A stretch of DNA of 64,000 nt, from positions 310,001 through 374,000 of the forward strand of contig JAYJMM010000079.1 in NCBI GenBank assembly GCA_037349105.1, in the 5' to 3' direction. This DNA comes from Limnomonas spitsbergensis (taxonomy: Eukaryota; Chlorophyta; Chlorophyceae; Chlamydomonadales). Made by a program: the position numbers and the translations under genes. This document shows positions 43,801-52,377 of this stretch, in pieces (position 1 is the first letter of the stretch; every line of letters starts with the position of its first letter). The notes beneath the pieces were generated by a model that had not been told where the DNA came from, did no database searches, and saw only the letters and a program-made list of their open reading frames with translations.

Positions 43801-46800
43801 ACACCTCCCTGGCCTGCCTGGGTGACACAGCCCTGCCCTCACTGGGGCCTGCTCTGTTGTTTCCACAAATCTCTCGAACTCGCCCATGGCTTGGACTGGC
43901 GCATAAAATGCGCGGTCTCTGAGGGCTGGGTGCCCCATCAGCTCACGGACACAATCCATCGCCCACGGTGTGCGCATGAATCCTGGCTGCGCGCCCTGCC
44001 ACATCCCCTCGGCTGGCGCAATGTCTGGCATGTCCGGGTGCGCCCAGCATGCTGCATCCACCGCTGTGATGCCTGCTGCAATGGCGAGACTCACCATCTC
44101 GCTAACGCAGTGTGCATAGATGGGGTGCCGCGACCATCCCCTTTGCATGTAATCTGCTATATTTGTGCTGGGCAGGATGTATCCTTTGAGCGCAGCGCCC
44201 AGCATGACAGCTGTCACTGCGTCCCACGGGAAAATCATCCTGGCAACTGCCTGCATGGCTGCTGCCCTGTCAACACATGTCTGCTCTCCGCCGTCCAGGA
44301 GCCTATGGTTCTGCAACCGACATGGCCCGTCCCTGCACTCCCCTGGCATAGTCAGCATGGCCCCGGAGGTGGACGCCTCTGGCATCTCTTCCCCCAGGCG
44401 GAAGTACTGCACAAAGGGCTCGCCTGCTGGCAGCGACTGCGGGAACGGCTGTATGTAGCTGCGTTCTCTGCTGTAGGACCTGTCTCTGCTGAAGGACTGG
44501 TCAAGCTGCCTGTCCTCGCCCCTTGCGTCAGACCTCCCTTCCCTCTCGCTGCCGTGCTGTGTCTCTCCGTCCTCGTCGATTCCTCCCCAAGCATTGCACC
44601 GAGAGCTAGTGCCTTTATGGGTCCTAACGGGCCCCGCCCGAGCGTCCAGCTGGCTCCCTGCTGCGGTCCCTCTGGCCGCTGGGAGTCGCGACCCCGCTCT
44701 GTGTGGCTCCTCTGTCTCGGCGGCTGCTCCCGCTACCCCTCTGCCTGTGTCTTGATTGCCCTCCGGGGTACCTGGACATAACACGCCAAACTCTCTTTCA
44801 TGCAAGGGCGAGGGTTCCTGAGGCTCATATCTGCCTGCTGAAAGGTTGGATCCTGAATCGGTATCCCACCCGTCTACGTCGTGCTGGGGTACTGCCTCCC
44901 GCTCGCGTCTCTCAAACTCATCCCACTGCTCATCATACTTGTCCCATTCCCTGTCTAGGAACCTCTGCATCAGATTTGGCCATCCTACACACGGAGCTGG
45001 GCACCCCCTCCTCTGGAGATCCTTCAAGAACTCCAACGCATGTGCTACGGATCTGGCCGACCCTGCAGGCATAGTCCCATAATGGTTCATGGCTAACGCC
45101 TCTACAGCCATCGCCCAGTGGTTTACCTGACTGGCTACCTGCCCTTCTGGCACCCTCTGAGGGGCCACCTGAACTGGTCCTGCCTGACTGACCTCAGCCT
45201 GGTAGGCATCTCTGTCCTGGCTAATTTCCATGTGGCCTGTCATGAAGCACGTGTGGCCTCCTGTCCCCTCCCACCTTGGTTGCTCGCCCTCCGGTGGTTC
45301 CTGTCGCGCTGGCGGTTCTGGCCACGCGCTGGGGCCTGCTGCCCCCTGCTGGAAGTCCCTTGCACTGGGAGTTCCCATGGCAGTATCGAAGGTCCTGCGC
45401 CTGCTCTCCATGGGCATCCCCTGGCCCCTGCCTGGGCCCCAGGTTCCATAGCCCCGCGCTGGGCCTGCAGGTGCCCCTGGCCTGTCGCCTGTCAGCCCGG
45501 CCTGCTCCGGGTTGGTGCACTCGTTGGCAAAGTGCCCCGGCTGATTGCACTTGAAGCACAATCCACCATGGCGCGGTCCCAGGTGACGCCTAGGCTCTGC
45601 CGCCCCGCTGCCCTCTGCCAGGGTTCTGTTTGTCGGCCCGGGGCCTGGGCCTCTCTGGTGCTCCTGCCCCTGCCTGTAAGGCCTGGCAACCTCAGCATGG
45701 TGCCGTTCCCTGGATCTGCCCCTGGGCTGGTCCCTGCATGGTGACCGCTGTCTGCGGTCCCTGCTCCTTTCCTCGCTGTTGCTGCGCCTCCCTGCGCCCT
45801 GCCGCTGGGTCCTGGCTGCCGGCGTTGGCACCGCCCCTTGGCGCTCCTCACTGATGGCCCTTTGCGCGCTTCTGCTGCGCCGCCGTAGCCTTCTGTCCCC
45901 TGAGCCGCTCTCGTCGCTGCTAGAAGGACTGCGCTTCTTCGGCTCCTCCATGCCGGAATGCTCGCTGTCCACGTCTGGTAGCGGGGACGGAGTCGCCAAC
46001 ATTGCCCTGACGCACCCCGCCAACTCTGGGTCTGTTTCGAATGGGAGCGGCTGCCCGTGGTTTGGCGGGCCCCCCAAGTGCTGTAGTCCCAGGGTCTCCT
46101 GCAGCCCGTTCAGCTCATCTGCCCGCAGGATGTACTCTCGCTGGACCGTTGTCATGACCTGCTGACCATCCGTGATAACCTTCCACCCGGCCAGCTGGCC
46201 TTTCAGGTAATCCACAATTTCCGCTGACTGCTTCCACATTTGCCGCTCTCTCCATCTTAGAGCCTTTTTCAGCCCGTTGACTTGCCCTGCCAGCCTGTTG
46301 ATTTGCCTGTCTTGTGGGCTGGTCCCTGGCTCTGGAACCTTCTCTACGCTGCGATCTTCCTCCTCCTCTGCTTCATGCGCCTCATCTTCGCTGTTGCTGG
46401 CTGATTGCGCGGGGGCCCTTGCCGCCCCTGGCTTTCCTTGCCACTGCTGCTGTTGCGCCTGCCTACCCTTGCCGTTGCTGGCCTGCTGCACTCTAGGCCC
46501 TGCCACCTGCGGTTGCTTTTGCAGCTGCTGCTGTTGCTGCTGCTGCTCTCCCCTGCTGCGCGTTGAAGTTGCCTGTGCAGCTCTATCGGCTGCAGCTGTG
46601 CCGTATCCCCTCCTCTGCGCTGCAGGCGGCCCTGCCTGCACCGCAGGCGCTGTTTCGGGTGTCCGCGAAAAGTCCTGAATCCTCCTCTCACACTCCTCCA
46701 CCGCGTGCTTGTCTGGTTTTCCGCACAAGGCGCACGGGTAGGCGGGGCATGCTGGCATGAAGTCCCTGACCGCCCTCTTCTCAACGTCAGAGAGTTCCGC

Positions 46801-49800
46801 GGCTCTGCGCGCTCTTGCCATTTCCTCTGCGGTTGGTGTGGCGGTCTCTTCCACTGCTGCTTCGACTGGCACCAGCCTGCGCCTTTGTAGCCTGGGGTTT
46901 GGCTCGTTGCTGGGTCCTGCGCCCTGTTCGGCCCTCATAGCGGTACCTGCGCGTGTGGCCATGGAATGCTGTAAGAGCGGTTCGTGCTCTGTTTCAACTG
47001 TTGCAGCTGGCCACCCCTCTCTTTCTGCGAATCCACACTGAATTCCTGCCCATGCCACTGCTGCTGCCTGGTACCCCCCTGCCGGAGATGCCCGCAGTAG
47101 TGGCAGCGTAAGGTCCTTGACCCCTTGCACTCTCTGTGGGCCCTCTCTGGGCCGTAAGGTCAGCCTTCCTGCTGCCTCTAAGACCCCGTTATACTTGAGG
47201 AACTCTGGGTTCCCTACCAAGTGCTCATATGCATCCGGTGGTGTCTTAACGACCCTGACCACCGTGGGCTCCATAATGGCATTGGGCCCTCCGTATCCAT
47301 ACACCACATAAATGAACAGTACTCCATACAGATCTGCCCCTGCATTGTCTGTGGTACGAATCTTCTCGTCTGTACGCACCAGCTCCGCCCCCATGGCAAC
47401 TAATTGCTCTGCAATATTGACAGTGATGACATGGCACGTGCATGCGGAGTCCATGAGTGCTTTCTGAGCCACCAGGACCTTCCCATTGACCATAAGTCCC
47501 ACACACTGCTCCAGGTTGCTTCTGTCATTTTTGAAATACTGCAGCTTGGGTGCAGCCGTCACCGTTCTACCCTCTGGCCTGGTGTTACTAGTCTCACCCC
47601 TGTGGCCGGTGTTGTCTCCTCCCATGGGCATCGTGGTGAACGACAGCGCTGAGAGCCGCTCGTTCAACTTGAACACCTGTAGGCGGATGTCAGACATATC
47701 GTCAGCTAGTTTACTCAATACCAGCCTCTTTGCTCCCTTCCTGGAGGGTTGTACCGTGAATCCTGGTACTGGTTCCTCCTCATGCAAGGGTTCTGGCAAA
47801 AACGACTTAGGACGGGCGTTATGAACTGCCTGCTTGAAACCTGCAGGCTTGGGTACCAGCCCAACCTGCGTCATGAGTGCTACGGACTCGCTGAGCATCT
47901 CTGCCATGGTCTGGTGCCATCCCTCTGGCTCAGCCTGCCCCGTTGCATTGCTGAGATGCGACACGTGGGCTGCCTGCTGCGCCTGACCTCCCTGGCCAGG
48001 CCCAGGCCTAGGATACTGTCTGTTGTTCTGATTCCTGTCATACGGCCTGCCTGCCGCCTGTCCCTGCTGCGGCCTTGGCGGCAGGGGATACTGCTGTTGC
48101 TGCGGATACTGCTGTTGCTGCGGATACTGCTGTTGCGGCTGTCTGGCCGGTCCAGGTGTGATGTCTGTAACCAGGGGCATAGGTCTGCGCTCATCCCTGG
48201 CCCTGGGCGCCCTGCAATCCCTGGCTAGGTGCGACGTACTACCGCACTGGTAGCATGCCTTGGCTGCGCTTGAGCCACCCTCAGCGTTGTAATTTGCCGC
48301 CCCTGCTTGGTCCGCCCAGGTAACTCCTCTGGGTTTACCATCCATCCGCGCCTGTGGTACTGCTGCTGAGCCTGTGGGGTGCACAATTCCATCAAGGCGT
48401 GTTCGCATCTCCCACTGTCCTGCTCTCTCTCTCCTGCCCTTGTTGGGCTGTGCCTCTCCCTGGCCAGGCCCGCTGTTGGTTATCTGCCTGAAGCCGGTAC
48501 CTCCCAGGTCACCCATTTCCAGGGCAAACCTCTCCCACAGCACCACCTGCTGCGTGAGTACTGCGATTTGGTCTTCATCGCTCATGCTGAGATACCCTGG
48601 CACCGTCATAACGAACTTGCTCAGCTTGGCTCTAGCAACCGCTGGGAGTCCGTCATGGAACATGCGCGAGACCGAGTGGCTTCTGCCGAAGTGATCTACT
48701 GCATCCCTTGAGATCTGCAGCAACTCTGCCGTTGTCAGTACTCTGTGAGCAAATGCTTCCACCGTCTCCTCTGGCTTGACGTCCGGGTCTAGAGTAGTTT
48801 TTACTCCTAGCCTGAGGTTGGTGATGGCCGTCCTCTCCTCTGAAGTTGGCTTTCCCACCTCCTCCTGGACCACCCTGATCCACAACGTGAGTAGCGAAGC
48901 TTCGCAACCCTGCTGCTCCGCTGGGGCTATCCACTGCTGTCCGATCCGCTCCACCTCTCTGGCAATTCTGTTTCCTGCGTGGGGCGCTGCCCTGATGGCT
49001 GCCATCAGCGGCCTCATGCTGGCAGGCTTGCTGTCCCACAGCTTGACCAGCGACTTGATCAGCAACGTCATAGCTGACGGCGACTGGCATGATCCAGCTA
49101 TTTCACCTGCCACCACGGCCAATGCTGGTTGGTCATCTGACATTGCCAACCTGTTGTGCGATCCCCAGTACCCACACGCCTGGCAATACTTTCTGGCTGC
49201 AACCGCTCCTGGGTGTGACATATCCAGGACTGGTACGTTGCCTTGGATGGCTGGGATCTTGGCTACCTTGGCTACCCCTGCCAGCTGCAATACCATCTGT
49301 TGCTGCAGCTGCAGGTTCACCCTCGCCTGCTCCCGATCGAGCCTTTTCATTTCCTGGTCGTTGGACTCCTGTCTGGCTCCTGGCCTGCGTCTGTCCGCTC
49401 CCCCTGGTCCCGAATCTACTGACCCTGACCGCGACCTAGGTCCTCCACTGCCGCCCCTCGATGGGCTGCGGCCTGAATGATACCTGTCATGTCTGTTATA
49501 ATCCTCATCATGATCGTGAGCGTCTCGTGATGGCTGTCTGCCCGCTCTGCCTGCCGAGCCTCTACTTCCTTCGGGTGGCGGTCGTTCTGGTTCGCTTCTG
49601 CTTGGTCTGCTGTCAGATCCAGGTCTCCAAGGCTGTGCTCTACCGGGCTCTGCCTGTCCCCTGGGCAGCTCCTGGTCTTGCCATTCCTGCCACACACCTC
49701 TGCTGCGTTCCGCTGGTCCCCTTAATTGCTCCTGGCTCTGCTGGCTTGGCTGTTCCCTGCCCTCTGCCTGTCCTCTGGGCGGCTCTTGGCTATGCTGGTG

Positions 49801-51552
49801 AGGTTGTTCCCTGGAGTATGCCTGCCCCCTGGGCGGCTCCCGGCTCTGCCGACCTGGCTGCGTCCCGCCTGTGTAATTCCTGGCGTAGGAATCAGACTGT
49901 GTTTCCTCTTTGGCCTCCTGTATTTTTGGGCCACTGCTCTGTGCGCTGCCTGCAGGCTCATTCCTCCTAGCTCCTCTTGCCGCGCATGGCTGCCTGTTCC
50001 TCAGGAATTCCTTGATGTAATCCACCTGGGTTTCCTGGTATGCGTTCTCTTTGTCCTCGACTATGCGCAGCAACTCATAAGACTCTTGCCTGCTTGCTCT
50101 GCGTGTCGCTGTGCTTTGCTCTGCCATTCTGGCAAGTGATTGGCTAGTCAATTCCGCCCTTTCGCTGGCGGCTGGACTGCTGGCTCTGGGTGCTTCCCTG
50201 CCCCTTGGCCGTCCTCTGAGGCTGGGCTCGCTGCTGACCTCGAAGGCTGCAGATCTGAGTGTTGGTGTTGGCGCGGCTCCTGCCTGCTGCTGCCACCTTT
50301 GCACCTCCCTGATCCCCTCAGGCCGCTGCACCCCTGTTTCAAATCCTTCCCACACCTGGTCCTCCTCATCCTCTGGCTCTGACCCAGGTTCCTCCTGGTC
50401 TCCTGTGACCTCTTTGCACCATTCGTCTGCGAAGGCTTTAACAGCCCTGGCTGCTTCGTGTCCCGTCCTTCCCTTGGATACCTGTCCAAGGGCGGCTAAC
50501 AGTAGCGCCCTGTCCAGACCTGTGTGGGGGATACCCAACATGGCCTTTGTTGCCCATCCCCGCAGATGATGGGCCTTGAACTCCTCAATGGCTGTGACCT
50601 GGTCCTGGAAATGCAAGAACGTCCTGGAGCACACTTGCTTCCACAGGTCTGTTGCCCACTGCACAATTCCTGCCCAACCGATCGGCCCTTCTACCTCCTC
50701 ATTTCCGCACGTGACTCCCCCGGTCTCCGAGCGCTCTGGCTCTCTCTGCCTCTGGCTGCCAGATCCCTCCTTGGACGTCTGCGCAGGTCTGTTCACGCTG
50801 GGTGGAAAACTGGACAGCGGTGTGCCGAAGACTGTGGATCCAGCTCCTCTTCTAACCAGTGCCTTGCGCGGCTGCAGCTGCTGCACGGGACGCAGTTCTG
50901 CTGTAGTCTGCTGCCCCTGCTTTTCCTGAACTGGGTCTGGCTGTTCTTCCTCGGATAGATCAGCCCAAGGCTTCCCTACCGGCTCAGCTGGTTTCTCCCT
51001 GTCCTTGCCTGCCTGCGAGCTCTGTCTGCCTGCTGCTGGCTGTGGCTCATCTTCCTCGTGTTTGACCTCTGCAGGCACAATCCTGGCCCCATCTCCCTCC
51101 GTCTTTATTCGAGGTTTGACTTCGCAGGTCTTATGCCAGCCTGCAAACTTGTCTGAAGCTGCGGCTACTTCTGCCCTTAGACCCGATTGGCTGGGATCTT
51201 TTTCAACCTGCTGTGTAACACTTGCCACCCTGGGCAGGCTCTGCTGCGGCTCGGCCTCAGGTGCACTGCTCTGTCGCGTGTCACAGCTCTGGGATGCTTC
51301 CGTTGCTTGATCCAAGATCAACTCTGGGGTTCCCGCTTGAGTCTGCCCCTGCTCGAAATTCAGACAGCTGTCGGAACCAGCGGGCAACGGACCCCCTCGA
51401 CCAATGCCTTTTCGTGTTACTAGTACTGCACCATCTGCTTGCGCCCCTGCCCCTCTGGGTGGTACACGGTCTGGCTCACGTACCCTGCAATCCTCTGCAG
51501 GCGGTTCTACTGGCTCTGACAGCTTTTCCGCTATCAACAGGGCCTCTGCCAC
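37870..51552 (-). CDS. element D giant polyprotein: Gag, protease, unknown domains, DNMT3-like methyltransferase, integrase, PHD (no RT)
   Basis: About 4,560 residues in one frame. Approximate positions: tryptophan-rich Gag block 287-335; R/Q/P-rich repeats 565-620; capsid-like helical region 745-1015; CCHC knuckle 1098-1112 (CYQCGSTSHLARDC); protease-like region 1355-1378 with MDSACTCHV in place of DTGA/DSGA; a C-x2-C-x5-H-x4-C knuckle near 1605; coiled coil 1750-1820; CCHC knuckle near 1998 (CFKCNQPGHFANEC); conserved unknown region 2400-3300; hydrophobic segment 3340-3365; methyltransferase 3530-3860 (FEPFGGMCSGLEM, WECQDLSSAGKG, IENVAMQ, RNYWGN, RRAALGRCMDSW); integrase zinc domain 4030-4070; DDE core 4100-4200; PHD finger near 4398-4443. 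RT-RNase H is missing at junction 41028/41027. No in-frame ATG near the start; the frame opens after a TGA with GTG at 51552. Confidence 0.85.
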   Translation of the reverse strand: MAEALLIAEKLSEPVEPPAEDCRVREPDRVPPRGAGAQADGAVLVTRKGIGRGGPLPAGSDSCLNFEQGQTQAGTPELILDQATEASQSCDTRQSSAPEAEPQQSLPRVASVTQQVEKDPSQSGLRAEVAAASDKFAGWHKTCEVKPRIKTEGDGARIVPAEVKHEEDEPQPAAGRQSSQAGKDREKPAEPVGKPWADLSEEEQPDPVQEKQGQQTTAELRPVQQLQPRKALVRRGAGSTVFGTPLSSFPPSVNRPAQTSKEGSGSQRQREPERSETGGVTCGNEEVEGPIGWAGIVQWATDLWKQVCSRTFLHFQDQVTAIEEFKAHHLRGWATKAMLGIPHTGLDRALLLAALGQVSKGRTGHEAARAVKAFADEWCKEVTGDQEEPGSEPEDEEDQVWEGFETGVQRPEGIREVQRWQQQAGAAPTPTLRSAAFEVSSEPSLRGRPRGREAPRASSPAASERAELTSQSLARMAEQSTATRRASRQESYELLRIVEDKENAYQETQVDYIKEFLRNRQPCAARGARRNEPAGSAQSSGPKIQEAKEETQSDSYARNYTGGTQPGRQSREPPRGQAYSREQPHQHSQEPPRGQAEGREQPSQQSQEQLRGPAERSRGVWQEWQDQELPRGQAEPGRAQPWRPGSDSRPSRSEPERPPPEGSRGSAGRAGRQPSRDAHDHDEDYNRHDRYHSGRSPSRGGSGGPRSRSGSVDSGPGGADRRRPGARQESNDQEMKRLDREQARVNLQLQQQMVLQLAGVAKVAKIPAIQGNVPVLDMSHPGAVAARKYCQACGYWGSHNRLAMSDDQPALAVVAGEIAGSCQSPSAMTLLIKSLVKLWDSKPASMRPLMAAIRAAPHAGNRIAREVERIGQQWIAPAEQQGCEASLLTLWIRVVQEEVGKPTSEERTAITNLRLGVKTTLDPDVKPEETVEAFAHRVLTTAELLQISRDAVDHFGRSHSVSRMFHDGLPAVARAKLSKFVMTVPGYLSMSDEDQIAVLTQQVVLWERFALEMGDLGGTGFRQITNSGPGQGEAQPNKGRRERAGQWEMRTRLDGIVHPTGSAAVPQARMDGKPRGVTWADQAGAANYNAEGGSSAAKACYQCGSTSHLARDCRAPRARDERRPMPLVTDITPGPARQPQQQYPQQQQYPQQQQYPLPPRPQQGQAAGRPYDRNQNNRQYPRPGPGQGGQAQQAAHVSHLSNATGQAEPEGWHQTMAEMLSESVALMTQVGLVPKPAGFKQAVHNARPKSFLPEPLHEEEPVPGFTVQPSRKGAKRLVLSKLADDMSDIRLQVFKLNERLSALSFTTMPMGGDNTGHRGETSNTRPEGRTVTAAPKLQYFKNDRSNLEQCVGLMVNGKVLVAQKALMDSACTCHVITVNIAEQLVAMGAELVRTDEKIRTTDNAGADLYGVLFIYVVYGYGGPNAIMEPTVVRVVKTPPDAYEHLVGNPEFLKYNGVLEAAGRLTLRPREGPQRVQGVKDLTLPLLRASPAGGYQAAAVAWAGIQCGFAEREGWPAATVETEHEPLLQHSMATRAGTAMRAEQGAGPSNEPNPRLQRRRLVPVEAAVEETATPTAEEMARARRAAELSDVEKRAVRDFMPACPAYPCALCGKPDKHAVEECERRIQDFSRTPETAPAVQAGPPAAQRRGYGTAAADRAAQATSTRSRGEQQQQQQQLQKQPQVAGPRVQQASNGKGRQAQQQQWQGKPGAARAPAQSASNSEDEAHEAEEEEDRSVEKVPEPGTSPQDRQINRLAGQVNGLKKALRWRERQMWKQSAEIVDYLKGQLAGWKVITDGQQVMTTVQREYILRADELNGLQETLGLQHLGGPPNHGQPLPFETDPELAGCVRAMLATPSPLPDVDSEHSGMEEPKKRSPSSSDESGSGDRRLRRRSRSAQRAISEERQGAVPTPAARTQRQGAGRRSNSEERSRDRRQRSPCRDQPRGRSRERHHAEVARPYRQGQEHQRGPGPGPTNRTLAEGSGAAEPRRHLGPRHGGLCFKCNQPGHFANECTNPEQAGLTGDRPGAPAGPARGYGTWGPGRGQGMPMESRRRTFDTAMGTPSARDFQQGAAGPSAWPEPPARQEPPEGEQPRWEGTGGHTCFMTGHMEISQDRDAYQAEVSQAGPVQVAPQRVPEGQVASQVNHWAMAVEALAMNHYGTMPAGSARSVAHALEFLKDLQRRGCPAPCVGWPNLMQRFLDREWDKYDEQWDEFERREREAVPQHDVDGWDTDSGSNLSAGRYEPQEPSPLHEREFGVLCPGTPEGNQDTGRGVAGAAAETEEPHRAGSRLPAARGTAAGSQLDARAGPVRTHKGTSSRCNAWGGIDEDGETQHGSEREGRSDARGEDRQLDQSFSRDRSYSRERSYIQPFPQSLPAGEPFVQYFRLGEEMPEASTSGAMLTMPGECRDGPCRLQNHRLLDGGEQTCVDRAAAMQAVARMIFPWDAVTAVMLGAALKGYILPSTNIADYMQRGWSRHPIYAHCVSEMVSLAIAAGITAVDAACWAHPDMPDIAPAEGMWQGAQPGFMRTPWAMDCVRELMGHPALRDRAFYAPVQAMGEFERFVETTEQAPVRAGLCHPGRPGRCEATIEASIVIPRTVAGQAVPWGPAPGDARAAIPVQQLVTYYYEEMADEELPVSSAWIHMHATHDDMPVYLFARHQQDVAVTKCASVDEAEFHAYTYARGADPTVWTLMLMALQRVLLPGQRSAAMRHVWGVEDQWAPTGVTACPTWPYGPQQSPASGAMWEGEEELASSPFAVERLAAYVHQWVRQERRAWHDNRASSVLPYWQADVITTQLWRQAHPAGVRTLHPLFRGAGEVGIEEELEDLRNQPSRGHGPVGRRGADAEEPAAATDGPVQDEEPEWTQVAFVTFGAAAASWELLEYVDDLGVSALEAEPRGRAEPQAPLDSVSTPPTEDSDSRIPELSDNVSEGPPPLVEITESDEEWHEAGARPSDQDSVTRAEARNAEGNYVPADSGPGPGSPRYGMVGELPQLRRAWMRGIFQEQAAMKERRSRRAAIELGNGITLEEEANQVTAGISLQQAADQHARRPEGPAADKKSNGRPGYPQISQPAQTAAQGPWGDPAAYSTGRWVAVLRNFVDQLDVLRRQEMGQQEAGQEASLLFRLKMLPQPDPDPRMGGYSRAVRELREELTERVSALYTGRAEGADTQQPSDSRSRQAQTGRGGDLASRVAGAQDTIRRGCGQDEPAGAGSSKTVQRANHRQERMAQCSTGQIPGAGPERASAIWADTAKLQGKKSKKARRRAGKAQRAAADRNRGSRPGLDCPALPLRVSQVDLEITWARGQQPPAQIAEPGVQPAEQLPQQPMRKTTACRGLLTCTAIKGILTGALQLILVWLLLSVCVPGARATGQGVRGGGFTAGQGAFVSGREAAAKLSSGWLRPPAVSSMRDTGGRGACSQQERWHNGNTTGEEELPAVDDPQAAVVIDMFQPGGVVEPPAEYVKTKEGWLLGKHPDFTAEQQESLEQSLRDRQGAFAYSMEDLPGYCGTQGLDTACLSSGAVRAMETEGVVLFEPFGGMCSGLEMVLRAGIPVVQYLYADISEEVREIAGGRLLQLHKRFPQLLPVRAFDQAFRALPQDVYAITAEHLKEAGAQEGRQWFMVAGWECQDLSSAGKGRGLAGERSKSFFPLVKLLGTLQFLQGPRPPAYLIENVAMQLNQKSEKASVEAFQEVCRILGTPALFDAAQVGSYAHRTRNYWGNIAPAADIEFVIRASTRPHEGIVDDILDKGSKAQVVSCPDNGGYRINVTGQPRKVLPCLMATPSSYAFRNGQNGMVYRPMGDLQEPNANERERAMGYAVGSTLPRPDFPEAARRAALGRCMDSWALSAWLNVALECAKIMPAELTRRAKLPGQDRDPVLGATLMSSHYALATAGNACSGSGEAAASYRQCLGESAAADWADAAQEPGGNASEAQVDVEIRVTREIESEKDQPGCPAGPSARVDVWADEPVLRFLREKTYVQGTELGEQTRIQRRAAPFQWESERGGVLMRLMPDGRRCVVPRPEDRLAVIQTAHAGTGHFGSHRTAFMVMQQHWWRGLRAAVKKAVQECGVCDRARASTFNHIQPNLHPLPIEGLFFRWGVDLCGPFTTTSRGNRFVMVCVQHYSKWVELIPIPSKASDVTALAFFQNVVARFGGCAEVVTDQGTEFQGEFQDMLLDCFIDHRTTSANHPQADGLSERAVQTLKAGLRKCCEEGSSDESWDKMVPWVALGFRCSPQQATRMAPYEVLFGQRPTFPSRVGADLWSTAKVATAEEAADLLLARVARIKEALPVAGEHLKIAQHRDKLRYARIRGGGYVPQVRRFAEGDYVYVKYSSERRSLDPKARPEILRVKTLGATGTLVLEGADGLTVTENAVNCSPCHLPNLRGVVDFSGTRPNNSLSCEVCQLPDRGEVMLLCDACNTGWHMDCLVPVLEEVPEGEWLCPHCTPEDKGAGPAAVAGPPTEERSLQVQGRPSPAARAAARTAQEADVMDRPEVEVMATNPATRQMERGIARPMANGLYDISYTTGRGEANVTPRAVTRRAKVAKEAAREEEESALEDFTGT

Positions 51553-52354
51553 AATCTCAGCACTAGCATTTTTAGGTCTATTCCCGGCTCCAGCCCCCTC
51601 AGACGCCCACTCCTCCGTTGGACGTCAGGGTGCTGGTGCCTATCGGGGTTTAGATCTATGCCTGTCATCTCTACAGGCATTTTACGAACCGCACTGTTCT
51701 GCAGGCGTGCTGGCGACACCCCCTACAAAACCTGCTAACGTTTAGGCTTCTGCCCCTTATCCTTACTGCAACCTGGTGAGGATCTGCTAGTCAAGGCTGG
51801 ACGGCAGGTACAGCAATTTTGCGCGATAGGCCTTGCCCTCTGCTTTTATGCTCACTAATATTTTTATCTGGCGGAATCCTCCTTCGCCCTTTTTAGCCCC
51901 TTCCCACCTTTGCTGGCTGGGCTGCCTCTAGCTGGCGCACGTCCCCTGCGGATGTCTGCCTCCTGGCGGATCTTGCGCTGTGTCAGTTCCTCTCTGACGC
52001 CTGCGGGGATCCTTTGGTACACCACAAAATTTTAACCTTGGATGATCTGTCAACAAGTTTACTTCTGTCAATGATGAATGATTGGATCCACCTGATCTCA
52101 ATCTGCAGTCATACAGGAATTATCTGCTGGGTGTATAAATCCACAGCCAGATCCTCAAGCCTCTCCTGGACTCAACACTAAGTTGCCACTCTTAGTGATT
52201 CTCAGGGCTTAACTTGGCACTCTCTATGGAGATTACCACAGCAAAGTGCAATTCATATGCTGTCCAAGGTTGTTTGCATACAAACAAAATTCCAATCTCG
52301 CTGCACAAGCACCTTTAGCAGGAATTGGCAAATCAGGCTGATCAGGCTAGATCC
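51553..52354 (-). other. leader of element D
   Basis: Untranslated leader with a short ATG frame at 51680 (MTGIDLNPDRHQHPD) in another frame. Its start is conserved in C (MTDVDLNPDRHHH), so it may be a true upstream ORF or a small first coding exon. Confidence 0.45.
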
Positions 52355-52377
52355 ACTTCGTCCCTTTCTAAAGGACA
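52355..52377 (-). promoter_or_regulatory. putative self-priming primer-binding site of element D
   Basis: 23 nt next to the inner end of X1. Exact inverted complement of 52783-52805 inside X1, as in element C. Confidence 0.6.

Noticed and set aside
38677..50958. Many open frames opposite the element D polyprotein
   Set aside because: They are antisense shadows of a GC-rich coding strand without motifs or conserved starts.
37870..51552. A tyrosine recombinase expected from the split-repeat structure
   Set aside because: No R...HxxR...Y pattern was found on reading the frame; the integrase has the zinc domain and D, D, E residues of Ty3 type.
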